Shown here: positions 1 through 9,000 of the stretch, piece after piece
Numbering within the stretch: the first letter of the stretch is position 1
How the letters are laid out: each line of letters starts with the position of its first letter
Assembly (NCBI RefSeq): GCF_001983955.1
Contig: NZ_CP019562.1
Location: 558,001 to 622,000 of the forward strand
Origin: Streptococcus oralis
GTDB taxonomy: Bacteria > Bacillota > Bacilli > Lactobacillales > Streptococcaceae
DNA: 64,000 bases
Reading direction: 5' to 3'
Notes under the pieces: generated by a model
Seen by the model: the letters and a program-made list of their open reading frames with translations, nothing else
Database searches by the model: none
Told to the model about the DNA's origin: nothing
Translations under genes and position numbers: made by a program

Positions 1-36
1 TTCTTCATACGTTATCCCAAAGTCACTCAGGACTAA
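1..36 (+). CDS. 3' end of an upstream gene (possibly vncS)
   Basis: Frame 1 is open from the window edge and stops with TAA at 34-36, giving a C-terminal tail FFIRYPKVTQD. In pneumococci the gene before fba is the VncS histidine kinase, and a hydrophobic-basic tail would suit the end of a kinase ATPase domain. Eleven codons are too few to identify it, so the assignment rests on neighbourhood recalled from memory. Confidence 0.3.
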   Translation, partial: FFIRYPKVTQD

Positions 37-118
37 GGAAAAGAAAGGGTTTACATTGATTGGATTGGAAGAAATTCAATCTAAAGTATGGGAAAAACTA
101 GCTTTTTTTATCAAAAAG

Positions 119-127
119 TGATAAAAT
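119..127 (+). promoter_or_regulatory. fba promoter (extended -10)
   Basis: TG-A-TAAAAT is an extended -10 box about 50 nt before the fba start. No good -35 is visible at the right distance, as is usual for extended -10 promoters. A strong Shine-Dalgarno (AGGAGG) follows at about 162-167. Confidence 0.5.
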
Positions 128-175
128 GAACAATGTAAATGGGATGTCCCAAAAAATATATAGGAGGCCTGACAA

Positions 176-1057
176 ATGGCAATCGTTTCAGCAGAAAAAT
201 TTGTCCAAGCAGCTCGTGACAACGGTTATGCAGTTGGTGGATTTAACACAAACAACCTTGAGTGGACTCAAGCTATCTTGCGTGCAGCAGAAGCTAAAAA
301 AGCTCCAGTTTTGATCCAAACTTCAATGGGTGCTGCTAAATACATGGGTGGTTACAAAGTTGCTCGCAACTTGATCGCTAACCTTGTTGAGTCAATGGGT
401 ATCACTGTACCAGTAGCTATCCACCTTGACCACGGTCACTACGAAGATGCACTTGAGTGTATCGAAGTTGGTTACACTTCAATCATGTTTGACGGTTCAC
501 ACCTTCCAGTTGAAGAAAACCTTAAATTGGCTAAAGATGTTGTTGAAAAAGCACACGCTAAAGGTATCTCAGTAGAAGCTGAAGTTGGTACTATCGGTGG
601 TGAAGAAGACGGTATCATCGGTAAAGGTGAATTGGCTCCAATCGAAGACGCTAAAGCAATGGTTGCAACTGGTATCGACTTCTTGGCAGCTGGTATCGGT
701 AACATCCACGGTCCTTACCCAGCAAACTGGGAAGGTCTTGACCTTGACCACTTGAAGAAATTGACAGAAGCTCTTCCAGGCTTCCCAATCGTATTGCACG
801 GTGGTTCAGGTATTCCTGATGACCAAATCCAAGCAGCGATCAAACTTGGTGTTGCGAAAGTTAACGTTAACACTGAATGCCAAATCGCATTCGCTAACGC
901 AACTCGTAAATTTGCTCGTGACTACGAAGCAAACGAAGCAGAATACGACAAGAAAAAACTCTTCGACCCACGTAAATTCTTGGCTGACGGTGTAAAAGCT
1001 ATCCAAGCATCAGTTGAAGAACGTATCGACGTATTCGGTTCAGAAGGTAAAGCATAA
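176..1057 (+). CDS. fba: class II fructose-bisphosphate aldolase
   Basis: Cytoplasmic glycolytic enzyme that reversibly cleaves fructose-1,6-bisphosphate to dihydroxyacetone phosphate and glyceraldehyde-3-phosphate, using a divalent metal. The 293-residue protein has the usual length for the family. The metal-site motif HLDHGHY lies near residue 85, the acidic segment AEVGTIGGEEDG around residue 140, and the phosphate-binding HGGSGIPD near residue 210. The ATG at 176 has AGGAGG at ideal spacing. Codon use is strongly biased (GGT, GCT, AAC, GAA), as expected for a very highly expressed glycolytic gene. It is a single-gene unit with its own promoter and terminator. Confidence 0.98.
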   Translation: MAIVSAEKFVQAARDNGYAVGGFNTNNLEWTQAILRAAEAKKAPVLIQTSMGAAKYMGGYKVARNLIANLVESMGITVPVAIHLDHGHYEDALECIEVGYTSIMFDGSHLPVEENLKLAKDVVEKAHAKGISVEAEVGTIGGEEDGIIGKGELAPIEDAKAMVATGIDFLAAGIGNIHGPYPANWEGLDLDHLKKLTEALPGFPIVLHGGSGIPDDQIQAAIKLGVAKVNVNTECQIAFANATRKFARDYEANEAEYDKKKLFDPRKFLADGVKAIQASVEERIDVFGSEGKA

Positions 1058-1078
1058 TCTAGCTGAACAATACAGATA

Positions 1079-1106
1079 AAACCTGCCTGCGAAGGTGGGT
1101 TTTTTG
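1079..1106 (+). terminator. fba intrinsic terminator
   Basis: Imperfect stem AACCTGCC / GGTGGGTT followed by six T, 20 nt after the fba stop. Confidence 0.8.
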
Positions 1107-1151
1107 TGTCTGAATATATAGCGAATATACTGTAGAAGAACCAATCTTAAG

Positions 1152-1180
1152 TTGCTAAAAGGACCTATTTTTTGTACAAT
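1152..1180 (+). promoter_or_regulatory. promoter, apparently leaderless, for the hydrolase
   Basis: TTGCTA, 17-nt spacer, TACAAT. The -10 ends at 1180 and the ATG of the next gene is at 1187, so transcription should start at or within a base or two of the start codon. No Shine-Dalgarno precedes that ATG at a workable distance. Confidence 0.6.
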
Positions 1181-1186
1181 AATGCT

Positions 1187-2119
1187 ATGAAAATACTGAA
1201 AAAATGGTTTCTTGGCATTCTTAGTTTCATTCTTTTGTTTTTACTCGCTACATTCATCTTTCACCGTATCAGTTTGGAAAAGGAAGAAGCCTCACTGACA
1301 CCTATGGGGCAACAAGTTCTCGTCAATGGACATCAAATAAATGTTTACGTTGAAGGAGATGGTCTTGAGACTATTGTAGTTCTCTCAGGTGCTGGTATTG
1401 CTTCTCCTATATTGGATTTTAAAGAAGTATCGGAATCCTTATCGAAACAGTATAAAGTAGTCATCGTGGAGCGGGCGGGATATGGTTATAGTGATGATAG
1501 CAATTATTCAAGAGATGTGATGGAGGTTTTGTCTGAGACTCGCCAAGCTCTTTCGCAAGCAAATATCACAGGGCCGTTTATCATTCTGTCTCATTCCATG
1601 GCTAGTCTAGAGAGTTTGGCTTGGCAGGAGAAGTATCCTGATGAAGTGAAAGCCTTGATTGGTTTAGATTGGGCACTGCCGTCAAGTTATGAGAATTTAA
1701 AGGATAATCAGGCCTTGCTTACGTTGGCCTATTGTAGCAGTAAGATTGGGTTATTACGTTATTTCCCTGAGTCCTTTTATATAAAAAATCAAACTCTGAT
1801 CGAAAGTGAACGAAAACAATATAAACTTCTAGCTTATAAGCAGTTGATGTCACAAGCTATGTTTCATGAATCCCAAACGGTAAAGGAAAATGCTAAGAAA
1901 GTTACTTCTAGCATCAATCCGAAAATTCCCACCTTATTACTGGTGTCTAACGGTGAAGGTACTAGCTTTAGCCAATCTGAGTGGCAACGTTATGCAGAGA
2001 GATTTGCAAGCGACCAGTCTAATGTTCAAGTCGTCTATATGGATGCGCCTCACGACCTCTATCATTATCAAAGCGATGCTATTGTTTCTCGCATTAAAGA
2101 ATTTTTAGAGAATAATTGA
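1187..2119 (+). CDS. alpha/beta hydrolase, membrane-anchored
   Basis: A 310-residue alpha/beta-hydrolase-fold protein of unknown substrate. Residues about 5-27 form one hydrophobic segment with a basic N-flank, so it is probably a signal anchor with the catalytic domain outside the membrane. The nucleophile elbow reads SHSMA, with Ser137 as predicted nucleophile; the usual flanking glycines are replaced by Ser and Ala, which remain small enough. A late DAPHDLYHY segment supplies the likely catalytic His. The ATG at 1187 was chosen over an upstream TTG at 1172 because the -10 box overlaps that TTG. It stands alone between fba and a phosphatase gene. Could be an esterase or a proline-iminopeptidase relative. 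Confidence 0.8.
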   Translation: MKILKKWFLGILSFILLFLLATFIFHRISLEKEEASLTPMGQQVLVNGHQINVYVEGDGLETIVVLSGAGIASPILDFKEVSESLSKQYKVVIVERAGYGYSDDSNYSRDVMEVLSETRQALSQANITGPFIILSHSMASLESLAWQEKYPDEVKALIGLDWALPSSYENLKDNQALLTLAYCSSKIGLLRYFPESFYIKNQTLIESERKQYKLLAYKQLMSQAMFHESQTVKENAKKVTSSINPKIPTLLLVSNGEGTSFSQSEWQRYAERFASDQSNVQVVYMDAPHDLYHYQSDAIVSRIKEFLENN

Positions 2120-2170
2120 GGGCTTAAAAATCCATTGAGACTGATGATAATAATTGAAAGGTAATGACTT

Positions 2171-2716
2171 ATGAATAATTCTTATATTTTACTTAGACAT
2201 GCTCATTCAAGATTTTCAAGTGATGATTTCAATAGAACTTTATCAGAAAAAGGATTCTCATCTCTTGACCAGTTAGATTTTTTGAATTCTTTTAATATTG
2301 ATTATTATTTTTCTAGTCCTTATAAACGAGCATTTGAAACGATTAATAGCTCGCCAATTCAATTTGATAAAATAGTTCTTGATAATCGGTTACGAGAGCG
2401 AAAATTATCTTCAACCTTTATAAAAGATTCTGAGTTTGAAGACAGTATTAAATATTTATGGCAAAATCCTAGTGAATCTCTTTTAGAAGGGGAATCAAAT
2501 CAAGACGCACTAGCTAGAGTACTAAATTTTTTAATGGAATTGGAAGAGAGATACTCAGAAAAAATGATTTTACTTAGTTCACACGGGAATTTGATAGGAA
2601 TACTACTACATCACTTTGATTCCAGTTTTGATTATGAAAAATGGGAGCATATGACCTTTCCAGATTGTTTTCTAATTGATAGAGATGGGATTGTGAAAAG
2701 AATTTTGAAAGATTAG
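2171..2716 (+). CDS. histidine phosphatase superfamily protein
   Basis: A 181-residue phosphoglycerate-mutase-like protein. The N-terminal LLRHAHS is the RHG-type motif (with Ala for Gly) carrying the phospho-accepting His at residue 10. YFSSPYKRAFET gives the second conserved Arg, and LLSSHGN near residue 140 the second catalytic His. At 181 residues it matches small broad-range phosphatases better than true mutases, which are about 230-250 residues. It is AT-richer than fba. The substrate cannot be told. It lies 51 nt after the hydrolase, possibly in the same transcript. Confidence 0.8.
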   Translation: MNNSYILLRHAHSRFSSDDFNRTLSEKGFSSLDQLDFLNSFNIDYYFSSPYKRAFETINSSPIQFDKIVLDNRLRERKLSSTFIKDSEFEDSIKYLWQNPSESLLEGESNQDALARVLNFLMELEERYSEKMILLSSHGNLIGILLHHFDSSFDYEKWEHMTFPDCFLIDRDGIVKRILKD

Positions 2717-2773
2717 TTCGTTGATTAAATAGTGAATCATATTGATCAAAATAGTTTGCTTTTTACAACTCGT

Positions 2774-2799
2774 AACCTGCCCATCGGGCAGGTCTTTTT
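2774..2799 (+). terminator. intrinsic terminator
   Basis: Near-perfect hairpin ACCTGCCC-ATC-GGGCAGGT followed by CTTTTT, 58 nt after the phosphatase stop. The 317-nt gap before the next gene holds only this and the promoter below. Confidence 0.9.
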
Positions 2800-2882
2800 G
2801 GTGTTTTAAGGAAACTATTAAACCAGAATTTTGGATTTAAAATAGCATTTTAAGAGTGAAATCTCTAATTTCATAATCTGTA

Positions 2883-2896
2883 GGCAAACGCTTGCA
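2883..2896 (+). promoter_or_regulatory. cre-like CcpA operator
   Basis: GGCAAACGCTTGCA matches the catabolite-responsive element pattern TGNAANCGNWNNCA at every fixed position except the first. It overlaps the -35 box of the following promoter, a position that normally gives carbon-catabolite repression. Inference from motif only. Confidence 0.5.
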
Positions 2897-2920
2897 TTCC
2901 GTTTTTTATTGGACTATAAT
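2892..2920 (+). promoter_or_regulatory. promoter of ABC-2 exporter operon
   Basis: TTGCAT, 17-nt spacer, consensus TATAAT. Transcription would start near 2927, giving a leader of about 110 nt in which no further element was recognised. Confidence 0.65.
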
Positions 2921-3035
2921 AGGTTGGTATAAAGCCTTCTGTAAGAATAACAATTAGAAAGTTTAGAAAGTAAGGACTTAGAATATTTGTAGTCAAAAAT
3001 ACAATGTTGCTATTCCTTGCGATAGGGAGATAGAT

Positions 3036-4028
3036 ATGGCAATGATAGAAGTGGAACATCTTCAGAAAAATTTTGTGAAGACTGTTAAGGAACCAGGCTT
3101 GAAAGGGGCTTTGCGCTCCTTTATTCATCCTGAAAAGCAGACCTTTGAAGCGGTCAAGGATTTGACTTTTGAGGTACCCAAGGGCCAAATTCTAGGTTTT
3201 ATCGGCGCAAATGGTGCTGGGAAGTCAACAACCATCAAAATGCTGACAGGGATTTTAAAACCGACATCTGGTTTTTGTCGGATTAACGGCAAGATTCCGC
3301 AGGACAATCGTCAGGATTATGTTAAAGATATTGGTGTGGTCTTTGGACAACGTACCCAGCTATGGTGGGATTTGGCTCTGCAAGAGACCTATACGGTCTT
3401 AAAAGAGATTTACGATGTGCCGGACTCGCTCTTTCATAAACGCATGGACTTTTTGAATGAAGTCTTGGATTTGAAGGACTTTATCAAAGACCCCGTGCGG
3501 ACTCTTTCACTGGGGCAACGGATGCGGGCGGATATTGCGGCTTCCTTGCTCCACAATCCTAAAGTTCTCTTTTTAGATGAGCCGACCATTGGTTTGGACG
3601 TTTCGGTCAAGGACAACATTCGTCGGGCTATTACCCAGATCAATCAGGAGGAAGAAACAACTATCCTCTTGACCACTCACGACCTGAGCGACATTGAGCA
3701 ACTCTGTGATCGAATTTTTATGATTGATAAGGGGCAAGAGATTTTTGATGGAACGGTTAGCCAGCTCAAGGAGACCTTTGGCAAGATGAAGACTCTTTCC
3801 TTTGAACTGCTACCAGGTCAAAGTCATCTCCTTTCTCACTATGAAGGCCTGCCTGATATGACCATTGATAGACAAGGAAATAGCCTCAATATTGAATTTG
3901 ATAGTTCCCGCTACCAGTCAGCTGATATTATCAAGCAAACCCTGTCTGATTTTGAAATTCGCGATTTGAAGATGTTGGATACGGATATTGAGGATATTAT
4001 CCGTCGCTTCTACCGAAAGGAGCTCTAA
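3036..4028 (+). CDS. ABC-2 type exporter, ATP-binding protein
   Basis: A 330-residue ATPase of the long, DrrA/NatA-like kind. Walker A GANGAGKST lies near residue 62, the signature TLSLGQRMR near residue 155, and Walker B FLDEPTIGLD just after. About 90 C-terminal residues beyond the nucleotide domain are typical of this subgroup. The N-terminal insertion (residues about 14-35) before the first strand is seen in the group that pairs with ABC2_membrane_6-type permeases. GGGAGA precedes the ATG by 5 nt. First gene of a tight three-gene operon; substrate unknown. Confidence 0.88.
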   Translation: MAMIEVEHLQKNFVKTVKEPGLKGALRSFIHPEKQTFEAVKDLTFEVPKGQILGFIGANGAGKSTTIKMLTGILKPTSGFCRINGKIPQDNRQDYVKDIGVVFGQRTQLWWDLALQETYTVLKEIYDVPDSLFHKRMDFLNEVLDLKDFIKDPVRTLSLGQRMRADIAASLLHNPKVLFLDEPTIGLDVSVKDNIRRAITQINQEEETTILLTTHDLSDIEQLCDRIFMIDKGQEIFDGTVSQLKETFGKMKTLSFELLPGQSHLLSHYEGLPDMTIDRQGNSLNIEFDSSRYQSADIIKQTLSDFEIRDLKMLDTDIEDIIRRFYRKEL

Positions 4029-4029
4029 G

Positions 4030-4848
4030 ATGGTCAAATTGTGGAGACGTTATAAACCCTTTATCAATGCAGGGATTCAGGAGTTGATTACCTATCGAGT
4101 CAACTTTCTACTTTATCGGATTGGGGATGTTATGGGAGCTTTTGTTGCTTTCTATCTCTGGAAGGCTGTCTTTGATTCCTCGCAAGAATCTTTGATTCAG
4201 GGCTTTAGTATGGCAGACATCACCCTATACATCATCATGAGCTTTGTGACTAATCTTTTGACTAGGTCGGACAGCTCCTTTATGATCGGGGAGGAGGTCA
4301 AGGATGGTTCCATTATCATGCGCTTGTTGCGACCAGTGCATTTTGCGGCCTCTTATCTCTTTACGGAGCTTGGTTCCAAGTGGTTGATTTTTATCTCTGT
4401 TGGACTGCCATTTTTAAGTGTCATTGTCTTGATGAAAATCTTATCAGGACAAGGAATTGTAGAATTGCTGGGCTTAACCATCCTTTATCTTTTTAGCTTA
4501 ACTCTAGCCTACCTAATCAACTTTTTCTTTAATATCTGCTTTGGATTTTCAGCCTTTGTCTTTAAAAATCTATGGGGTTCCAATCTACTCAAGACTTCTA
4601 TAGTGGCCTTTATGTCTGGAAGTCTGATTCCCTTGGCTTTCTTTCCAAAGATTGTTTCTGATATTTTGTCCTTCTTGCCTTTTTCATCTTTGATTTATAC
4701 TCCAGTTATGATCATTGTTGGGAAATACGATGCCAGTCAGATTCTTCAAGCACTCTTGCTACAGTTCTTCTGGCTCATAGTGATGGTGGGCTTGTCTCAG
4801 TTGATATGGAAACGAGTCCAGTCCTTTATCACTATTCAAGGAGGTTAG
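4030..4848 (+). CDS. ABC-2 type permease subunit 1
   Basis: A 272-residue membrane protein with about six hydrophobic segments, no signal peptide and no catalytic motif. Start at 4030 was chosen because AAGGAG lies 7 nt upstream inside the end of the ATPase gene; longer in-frame starts would overlap that gene. One base separates it from the ATPase stop, indicating translational coupling. It pairs with the next gene to form a heteromeric exporter channel (inferred). Confidence 0.8.
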   Translation: MVKLWRRYKPFINAGIQELITYRVNFLLYRIGDVMGAFVAFYLWKAVFDSSQESLIQGFSMADITLYIIMSFVTNLLTRSDSSFMIGEEVKDGSIIMRLLRPVHFAASYLFTELGSKWLIFISVGLPFLSVIVLMKILSGQGIVELLGLTILYLFSLTLAYLINFFFNICFGFSAFVFKNLWGSNLLKTSIVAFMSGSLIPLAFFPKIVSDILSFLPFSSLIYTPVMIIVGKYDASQILQALLLQFFWLIVMVGLSQLIWKRVQSFITIQGG

Positions 4849-4849
4849 T

Positions 4850-5635
4850 ATGAAAAAATATCAACGCATGCATTTGATTTTTATCAGACAATACATCAAG
4901 CAAATCATGGAATACAAGGTCGATTTTGTGGTGGGCGTGTTAGGAGTTTTTCTGACTCAAGGCCTGAACCTCTTGTTTCTCAATGTGCTCTTTCAACACA
5001 TTCCTTCTTTAGAAGGCTGGACTTTTCAAGAAATCGCCTTTATCTATGGATTTTCCTTAATTCCCAAGGGACTAGATCATCTCTTTTTTGACAATCTCTG
5101 GGCTCTGGGGCAACGTTTGGTGCGAAAAGGAGAGTTTGACAAGTACCTGACGCGTCCTATCAATCCTCTTTTTCACATCTTGGTTGAGACCTTTCAGATT
5201 GATGCCTTGGGCGAACTATTGGTCGGTGGTATTTTGTTAGCGACCACAGTGTCTAGCATTGGTTGGACTCTTCCAAAATTCCTGATTTTTCTAGTCTGCA
5301 TTCCTTTTGCGACCTTGATCTATACTTCCTTGAAAATCGCGACTGCCAGTATCGCTTTTTGGACCAAGCAGTCAGGAGCCATGATTTACATTTTCTATAT
5401 GTTTAATGACTTTGCCAAGTACCCGATTTCCATTTACAATTCGCTCCTTCGTTGGTTGATTAGCTTTATCGTGCCTTTCGCCTTTACGGCCTACTATCCT
5501 GCCAGCTATTTCTTGCAGGACAAAGACGGGATCTTTAACATTGGTGGGTTGATTTTGATTTCCCTTGTTTTCTTTGTTATTTCTTTAAAACTCTGGGACA
5601 GGGGCTTGGACGCCTACGAAAGTGCGGGTTCGTAA
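4850..5635 (+). CDS. ABC-2 type permease subunit 2
   Basis: A 261-residue membrane protein with about six transmembrane segments. The N-terminal FIRQYIKQIMEYKVDF and the central RLVRKGEFDKYLTRP stretch recall the ABC2_membrane_6 family, in which a cytoplasmic loop contacts the ATPase. AAGGAGG precedes the ATG, and it begins one base after subunit 1 ends. The operon closes with the terminator at 5677-5709. Confidence 0.8.
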   Translation: MKKYQRMHLIFIRQYIKQIMEYKVDFVVGVLGVFLTQGLNLLFLNVLFQHIPSLEGWTFQEIAFIYGFSLIPKGLDHLFFDNLWALGQRLVRKGEFDKYLTRPINPLFHILVETFQIDALGELLVGGILLATTVSSIGWTLPKFLIFLVCIPFATLIYTSLKIATASIAFWTKQSGAMIYIFYMFNDFAKYPISIYNSLLRWLISFIVPFAFTAYYPASYFLQDKDGIFNIGGLILISLVFFVISLKLWDRGLDAYESAGS

Positions 5636-5676
5636 GAGATAAGATAGGATGAGAGTTAAAAATTAAATATGTTACA

Positions 5677-5709
5677 AACAACCGTTGAAAATTATAGCGG
5701 TTGTTTTTG
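5677..5709 (+). terminator. terminator of the exporter operon
   Basis: Stem ACAACCG / CGGTTGT with a 13-nt loop, then TTTTTG. The rest of the 431-nt gap up to prtA holds the operator and promoter listed next; nothing else was recognised between about 5710 and 5868. Confidence 0.8.
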
Positions 5710-5868
5710 CATATTTATTTAAGTATAAGTTGTATCCATCCCCCCTTTTTGCGATTTTGGTAGTTATTCCGGTTAATTGATAATATTTTTGATGGTAGGA
5801 ATGAGTTTATATTGTAGCCAGTTAACTATAATATTTATTGACTAGACTATTTGTTAACATGGATTAAA

Positions 5869-5895
5869 AAAAAAATTAACCTGGGTTAATTTTTC
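5869..5895 (+). promoter_or_regulatory. palindromic operator, PsaR-like
   Basis: ATTAACCTGGGTTAAT is a palindrome (ATTAACC-TG-GGTTAAT) flanked by A-tracts and T-tracts, directly abutting the -35 of the prtA promoter. Operators of the manganese-responsive repressor PsaR, which is known to control prtA in pneumococcus, have this A/T-flanked TTAAC-type dyad. Assignment to PsaR is inferred from gene identity and shape. Confidence 0.45.
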
Positions 5896-5924
5896 TTGAC
5901 TTAAATTTTTTTAATTGATATACT
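5896..5924 (+). promoter_or_regulatory. prtA promoter
   Basis: TTGACT, 17-nt spacer, TATACT, which is close to consensus. It implies a leader of about 135 nt before prtA. Confidence 0.7.
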
Positions 5925-6066
5925 GTTTTTCAGAGAGCTAACAATTATATATAAATGTACTACTCTACCCCACTAGATGATACGTCATAAAACTTTTTAT
6001 AACAAAGGCTAGCAAGGTTAAAGTTTTCTATCTATTGGGTTTAAAATAAAAAATTAAGGAATTAAA

Positions 6067-9000
6067 ATGAAAAAAAGTACGGTATTGTCATTAACTACTG
6101 CTGCAGTTATTTTAGCAGCATATGCCCCCAATGAGGTAATTTTAGCAGATGCACCTAGTTCTGAAGATGCTTTAAGAATTTCTGATAAAGAAAAAGTAGT
6201 AGCAGATAAAGAAAAAGTAGTAGCAGATAAAGAAACAGAAAACAATGAACAATCTGAAGAACTTCATAATGTTATAGAAACTTCAAAGGATACTGAGGAG
6301 AAGAAGACAACAGTTATTGAGGAAAAAGAGGTTGTTAGTAAAAAGTCTGTGATAGACAAAAAAACTAGTAACGAAGGAGCAAGTATCAAAGAAGACTCCA
6401 ATCAATCCCAAGGAAATGATGCGGACTCATTTGTAAATAAAGATACAGAAAATCCGAAAAAAGAAGATAAAGTTGTCTATATTGCTGAATTTAAAGATAA
6501 ACAATCTGGAGAAAAAGTAATTAAGGAACTATCAAATCTTAAGGATACAAAAGTTTTATATACCTATAATACGATTTTTAATGGCGCTGCCATTGAAACA
6601 ACTCCAGATAATTTGGACAAAATTAAACAAATAGAAGGTGTTTCGTCGGTTGAACGATCACAAAAACTCCAACCAATGATGAATCATGCCAGAAAGGAAA
6701 TTGGAGTTGAGGAAGCTATTGATTACCTAAAGTCTATCAATGCTCCATTTGGGAAAAATTTTGATGGTAGAGGTATGGTCATTTCAAATATCGATACTGG
6801 AACAGATTATAGGCATAAGGCTATGAGGATTGATGACGATGCCAAAGACTCAATGAAATTTAAAAAAGATGACTTAAAAGGCACTGATAAGAATTATTGG
6901 TTGAGTGATAAAATCCCTCATGCGTTCAATTATTATAATGGTGGTAAAATCACTGTAGAAAAATATGATGATGGAAGGGATTATTTTGACCCACATGGGA
7001 TGCATATTGCAGGGATTCTTGCTGGAAATGATACTGAAAAAGATATCAAGAACTTTAATGGCATAGATGGAATTGCGCCTAATGCACAAATTTTCTCTTA
7101 TAAAATGTACTCTGACGCAGGATCTGGGTTTGCAGGTGATGAAACAATGTTTCATGCTATTGAAGATTCGATCAAACACAATGTCGATGTTGTTTCGGTA
7201 TCATCTGGCTTTACGGGAACCGGTCTTGTAGGCGAGAAATATTGGGAGGCTATTAGAGCATTAAGAAAAGCTGGAATCCCAATGGTTGTTGCTACAGGTA
7301 ACTTTGCGACTTCTGCTTCAAGTTCTTCTTGGGATTTAGTAGCCAATAATAATCTGAAAATGACAGATACTGGAAATGTAACACGAACTGCTGCACATGA
7401 AGATGCGATAGCGGTCGCTTCTGCTAAAAATCAAACAATTGAGTTTGATAAAGTTAACATAGGTGGACAAAGTTTTAAATACAGAAATATAGGTGCTTTT
7501 TTCGATAAGAATAAAATCCTAACAAATGAGGATGGGTCAAAAACTCCAAATAAATTAAAATTTGTATATATAGGCAAAGGTCAAGACCAAGATTTGATAG
7601 GCTTGGATCTTAAGGGCAAAATTGCAGTAATGGATAGAATTTATACCAAGGATTTAAAAGATGCTTTTAAAAGAGCTACGGATAAAGGCGCACGTGCCAT
7701 TATGGTTGTAAATACTGTAAATTACTACAATAGAGATAATTGGACAGACCTTCCAGCTATGGGATATGAAGCGGATGAAGGGACTAAAAGTCAAGTATTT
7801 TCAATTTCAGGAGATGATGGTGTAAAATTATGGAACATGATTAACCCTGATAAAAAAACTGAAGTCAAAAGAAATAATAAGGAAGATTTTAAAGATAACT
7901 TAGAACAATACTATCCAATTGATATGGAAAGCTATAATTCTAATAAACCGAATGTAGGTGATGAAAAAGAAATTGACTTTAAATTTGCAGCTGACACAGA
8001 CAAAGAACTTTATAAAGAAGATATCATCGTTCCAGCAGGGTCTACATCTTGGGGGCCAAGAACAGATTTGCTTTTAAAACCGGATGTTTCAGCACCTGGT
8101 AAAAATATTAAATCTACTCTAAATGTTATTAATGGTAAATCCACTTATGGTTATATGTCAGGAACTAGTATGGCAACTCCAATCGTAGCAGCTTCTACTG
8201 TTTTGATTCGACCAAAATTAAAGGAATTGCTTGAAAGACCTGTCTTGAAAAATCTTAAGGGAGATGACAAAATAGACCTTACAAGTCTTACAAAAATAGC
8301 CCTACAAAATACTGCAAGACCTATGATGGATGCAACCTCTTGGAAAGAAAAGAGTCAATACTTTGCATCACCTAGACAGCAGGGAGCGGGACTAATTAAT
8401 GTTGCCAACGCTTTGAGAAATGAAGTTGTAGCAACTTTCAAAAATACAGATTCTAAAGGTTTGGTAAATTCATATGGTTCCATTTCTCTTAAAGAAATAA
8501 AAGGTGATAAAAAATACTTTACAATCAAGCTTCACAATACCTCAAATAGACCTTTAACCTTTAAAGTTTCTGCATCAACTGTAACTACAGATGCTCTAAC
8601 TGATAGGCTAAAACTCGATGAAACATATAAAGATGAAAAATCTCCGGACGGGAAGCAAATTGTTCCAGAAATTCACCCAGAAAAAGTCAAAGGAGCAAAT
8701 ATCACATTTGAGCATGACACTTTCACTATAGGTCCAAATTCCAGCTTTGATTTAAATGCGGTTATAAATGTTGGGGAAGCAAAAAATAAAAATAAATTTG
8801 TAGAATCATTTATTCATTTTGAGTCAGTGGAAGAAATGGAAGCTCTAAACTCCAACGGGAAGAAAATAAACTTCCAACCTTCTTTATCGATGCCTCTAAT
8901 GGGATTTGCTGGGAATTGGAACCACGAACCAATACTTGATAAATGGGCCTGGGAAGAAGGGTCAAAATCAAAAGCGATGGAAGGTTATGATGATGATGGC

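Noticed and set aside
2871..3188. 105-codon minus-strand ORF over the exporter promoter
   Set aside because: It crosses the promoter and the start of a well-supported ATPase gene, has no RBS or family match, and is low-complexity in translation.
6874..7346. Minus-strand ORFs inside prtA
   Set aside because: Shadows of the protease frame; no start signals, and the prtA catalytic residues are intact on the other strand.
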